A stretch of DNA of 7,437 nt from Lachnospiraceae bacterium UBA3386 (GTDB lineage: Bacteria > Bacillota > Clostridia > Lachnospirales > Lachnospiraceae): positions 1 through 7,437 of the forward strand of contig DEPS01000198.1 of assembly GCA_002358875.1 (NCBI GenBank). The letters run 5' to 3'. This document shows, piece after piece, positions 5,571 to 7,437 of the stretch; position 1 is the stretch's first letter, and each line of letters opens with the position of its first letter. The notes under the pieces are model-generated. The model saw nothing but the letters and a program-made list of their open reading frames with translations. It was not told the origin of the DNA and did not search any database. Position numbers and translations under genes: made by a program.

Positions 5571-6088
5571 TGTGCGGCCGGGCAGGTAAGGCGCGGATCG
5601 CGGGCACAGTGCGCCATTCGAGCGTGGACGGGCCGGGCGTTCGGTACGTCGTCTTTTTTCAGGGCTGCCCGCATCACTGCGTGGGGTGCCAGAACCCGGA
5701 CACCTGGGATCCGGAAGGTGGAGAGGAGATCCTTCTTGAGGATCTGATCGACGAACTGAACAGGACGAAATATCTCGATGGCGTGACGCTCTCGGGCGGG
5801 GATCCCTTCTGCCAGCCTGAGGCGGCCAGGGCAGTCGCGGACGCGGCCCATGAGAAGGGGCTGTCCGTGTGGGCCTATACGGGCTGGACCTATGAGGCCA
5901 TCGCCTCGGGAGCCGCCGGGGCGCGGGCGCGGGAGGCCCTGGGCCATGTGGACGTACTGGTGGACGGCCCCTTTGTGCAGGAACTTTTATCAAAAGAGTG
6001 CATCTACAGAGGAAGCAGCAACCAGCGGCTGGTGGACGTCCCGGCCAGCCTCGCGGCGGGAGAGGCTGTGGAGATAAAAGGATTATGA
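5570..6088 (+). CDS. nrdG: NrdG-like anaerobic ribonucleotide reductase activase (radical SAM)
   Basis: A 172-aa radical SAM protein. The motif C33-x3-C37-x2-C40 (GCPHHCVGCQN) binds the 4Fe-4S cluster and SAM; GGDP at 76-79 is the usual SAM-contacting motif; DGPF near 134 and SSNQRLVDV near 148 are typical NrdG features. NrdG makes the glycyl radical on NrdD, allowing oxygen-independent deoxynucleotide synthesis in the cytoplasm. It is slightly longer than E. coli NrdG (154 aa). No nrdD is present in this window, although the two are usually adjacent, so NrdD is elsewhere or this activase serves another glycyl radical enzyme. Its ATG overlaps the YunG-like stop by one base, with AGGGGG (5558-5563) upstream; the next kinase starts 14 bp after its stop. 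Confidence 0.85.
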   Translation: MCGRAGKARIAGTVRHSSVDGPGVRYVVFFQGCPHHCVGCQNPDTWDPEGGEEILLEDLIDELNRTKYLDGVTLSGGDPFCQPEAARAVADAAHEKGLSVWAYTGWTYEAIASGAAGARAREALGHVDVLVDGPFVQELLSKECIYRGSSNQRLVDVPASLAAGEAVEIKGL

Positions 6089-6095
6089 AGGAGGG
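6088..6095 (+). promoter_or_regulatory. Ribosome binding site that fixes the start of kinase copy 2
   Basis: AAGGAGGG lies 7 nt before ATG 6103. An in-frame ATG at 6085 and longer upstream extensions exist, but 6085 sits before this site and overlaps the NrdG stop as ATGA. Homology to kinase copy 1 also begins exactly at 6103. Confidence 0.8.
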
Positions 6096-6102
6096 CCAGG
6101 CC

Positions 6103-7032
6103 ATGGAGAAACCGGAAGTGCTGTGCATCGGGCAGGCGGTCATCGACTGTATCATAAGGGGGCAGGAGCCGGACCGGCACAAAGAGAATGTATACCGGGC
6201 GGAGAAGATCGAGCTGCATGTCGGGGGAGACGCCGTCAACGAGTCCATCGCTCTGGCCGGGCTGGGGCACAGGGCGGCGATCCTGTGCGGCGTCGGGGCG
6301 GATCTGGGGGGCGGCATCCTGCGTGCGGAGCTTGAAAGAAGGGGCGTGGACACCTCGCGCGTCACGGTGAAAGAGAATCTCACGACCCCCATCGCCCAGC
6401 TCGTGGTGCACAGGGACGGCGGCCGCCACTCCATCAACAGCAGGGCGACCCTGCTGGAGGGTTACTTCCCCTCCCTTTCCCGGGCGGATCTGGAGGGGGC
6501 CAAGATCGTCTCTCTGGCCAGCCTTTTCCGCGCGCCCCTGGATCAGGCGGACACCGTCCGAAGACTGGTCCTTGCCGCGAAGGAGGCGGGTGCCGTCGTG
6601 AGCGCGGACACCAAGCTCCCCACCTTCCGGGAGATGAAAATGGAAGAGCTTGCGGATATCTGGCCTCTCGTCGACTTTATTTTCCCCAATGAGAAAGAAG
6701 CTGCCTACTATACCGGTTTCATGCCCTCCGGAAGCAGTGCCAGGACAGAACCTTCCCCCGAAGGGTTTTGGGAGATGGCCAGGGTTCTGAGAGGATACGG
6801 CATTAGGAACGTCATCATCAAGGCCGGCGCGGACGGCTGCTATGTGGACGGGGAGGAGGGAGCCTTCCACCTGCCGGCCCTGCCGGTGGAGGTTGTCGAT
6901 TCCACCGGTGCGGGGGACAACTTCGTGGCGGGCTTTTTGTCAGGAGTCCTTAAAGGAGAAAATCTTATGGACTGCGCGAAAAAAGGACGCGAATGCGCCG
7001 CCAGGAGCCTTTTAAAGATGGGGGCGAATTAG
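6103..7032 (+). CDS. PfkB/ribokinase-family carbohydrate kinase, copy 2
   Basis: Paralogue of the kinase at 1629, exactly the same length (309 aa) and about 87% identical by hand count (41 differences). Every recognisable functional motif is unchanged: D15, GGDAVNES at 41-48, NEKE at 196-199, KAGADG and DSTGAGD at 266-272, so the substrate is probably the same as or close to that of copy 1. The densest divergence, 9 of 15 residues, is at 207-221, just after the NxxE motif, likely a surface loop. Unlike copy 1 it sits inside an operon: 14 bp after the NrdG-like gene and 70 bp before a second ATPase/nuclease gene with no terminator between. No frameshift or damage is visible, so both copies look functional. 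Confidence 0.92.
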   Translation: MEKPEVLCIGQAVIDCIIRGQEPDRHKENVYRAEKIELHVGGDAVNESIALAGLGHRAAILCGVGADLGGGILRAELERRGVDTSRVTVKENLTTPIAQLVVHRDGGRHSINSRATLLEGYFPSLSRADLEGAKIVSLASLFRAPLDQADTVRRLVLAAKEAGAVVSADTKLPTFREMKMEELADIWPLVDFIFPNEKEAAYYTGFMPSGSSARTEPSPEGFWEMARVLRGYGIRNVIIKAGADGCYVDGEEGAFHLPALPVEVVDSTGAGDNFVAGFLSGVLKGENLMDCAKKGRECAARSLLKMGAN

Positions 7033-7102
7033 CTTTCGAAAAGCCCGAAGGAACGAGAACTATGGGAACAATGGGGACGACGGGAGCGGAAAGGATCGGG
7101 CT

Positions 7103-7437
7103 ATGAAGAAGATCGGGATAGGATATGAGGACTATAAAAGATTTATACAAGATGATATGTACTATATCGATAAGACCCTGCTGATCCGGGATCTTGTTGA
7201 AAAGGGCGGGGAAGTCACGCTTTTCACACGCCCAAGGCGCTTCGGCAAGACCCTGGCGCTCTCCATGCTGCGGACTTTTTTCGAAAAGGAATATGACAGC
7301 GAGGGAAACCTTGTGGACAAGCGCAGGTATTTCGAGGGGAAGAAGATTATGGACGCCCCGGAGCAGATACTGTCCATGATGGGCAGGTATCCCGTCATCA
7401 GCCTGTCTTTAAAGTCCGCGAAGCAGCCGCGGTTTAA
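7103..7437 (+). CDS. AAA-ATPase-like/PD-(D/E)XK protein, copy 2 (3' end outside window)
   Basis: The first 111 codons plus two bases of a paralogue of the protein at 2850, about 89% identical (12 differences in 111 residues by hand count). The family N-terminus and the P-loop RPRRFGKT at residues 43-50 are intact; Walker B and the nuclease domain would lie beyond the window, so completeness is unknown. The leader CGGAAAGGATCGGG (7087-7100), including AAAGGA as ribosome binding site, is identical to the one before copy 1. No terminator or clear promoter is visible in the 70-bp gap after kinase copy 2, so it is probably the fourth gene of the operon that begins at 5133. Confidence 0.88.
   Translation, partial: MKKIGIGYEDYKRFIQDDMYYIDKTLLIRDLVEKGGEVTLFTRPRRFGKTLALSMLRTFFEKEYDSEGNLVDKRRYFEGKKIMDAPEQILSMMGRYPVISLSLKSAKQPRF

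Larger units (their letters stand above)
6103..7437 (+). repeat. Duplicated kinase-ATPase module, copy B
   Basis: Direct-orientation counterpart of 1629-3184; the right end is outside the window. The 70-bp gap at 7033-7102 contains GGGAACAATGGGGACG (7068-7083), similar to the GGAAC/GGGGAC repeat family in the copy A gap, which suggests both gaps once carried related intergenic elements. Confidence 0.85.

Noticed and set aside
5998..6102. N-terminal extension of kinase copy 2
   Set aside because: It would overlap the NrdG-like gene, the AAGGAGGG site points to 6103, and the paralogue starts at the equivalent codon.
5229..6437. 402-aa open frame on the minus strand across the YunG-like, NrdG-like and kinase copy 2 genes
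   Set aside because: Low-complexity Pro/Arg/Ser-rich translation typical of the antisense of GC-rich genes, no recognisable domain, and it opposes three well-supported genes.
7033..7102. Terminator between kinase copy 2 and ATPase/nuclease copy 2
   Set aside because: Only short self-complementary bits such as TTCGAA are present, with no GC-rich stem followed by a T-run.

Overview
The window looks like chromosome from an anaerobic, fairly GC-rich Clostridia member; a gut Lachnospiraceae or relative is my best guess. The reasons are strong AGGAGG-type ribosome binding sites, a NrdG-type radical SAM activase (anaerobic lifestyle), a YunG-like protein, and two copies of the AAA-ATPase-like/PD-(D/E)XK protein family, which is heavily amplified in gut Firmicutes and Bacteroidetes. 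The organism is inferred and was not checked by any search. All supported genes lie on the + strand.

Layout. (1) 1-1469: the 3' part of a SNF2-family helicase, carrying an in-frame array of five hexapeptide repeats inside its C-terminal helicase lobe. (2) 1470-1628: a leader with a long stem-loop. (3) 1629-2558: a PfkB/ribokinase-family sugar kinase (copy 1). (4) 2559-2849: no gene, but three 35-bp tandem repeats, a REP-like hairpin and a strong intrinsic terminator. (5) 2850-4577: a complete AAA-ATPase-like protein with a C-terminal PD-(D/E)XK nuclease domain (copy 1). (6) 4578-5132: 555 bp without a convincing gene. It holds a probably bidirectional terminator, a good sigma-A-type promoter and a second perfect hairpin with a short T-run, which together could define a small RNA of about 180 nt. 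(7) 5133-7437: a tight operon of YunG-like protein, NrdG-like activase, sugar kinase copy 2 and the start of ATPase/nuclease copy 2, which runs off the window.

The main structural theme is a duplicated kinase-ATPase gene pair. The kinases have the same length (309 aa) and differ at about 41 residues by hand count (about 87% identity). The ATPases differ at about 12 of the first 111 residues. Homology stops at the kinase stop codon and resumes about 16 bp before the ATPase start. The space between the genes is 291 bp with repeats and a terminator in copy 1, but only 70 bp with no terminator in copy 2. The two pairs are therefore probably regulated differently: uncoupled in copy 1, co-transcribed behind yunG-like and nrdG-like genes in copy 2. 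What the kinase, ATPase/nuclease, YunG-like protein and activase do together, if anything, cannot be told from sequence alone.
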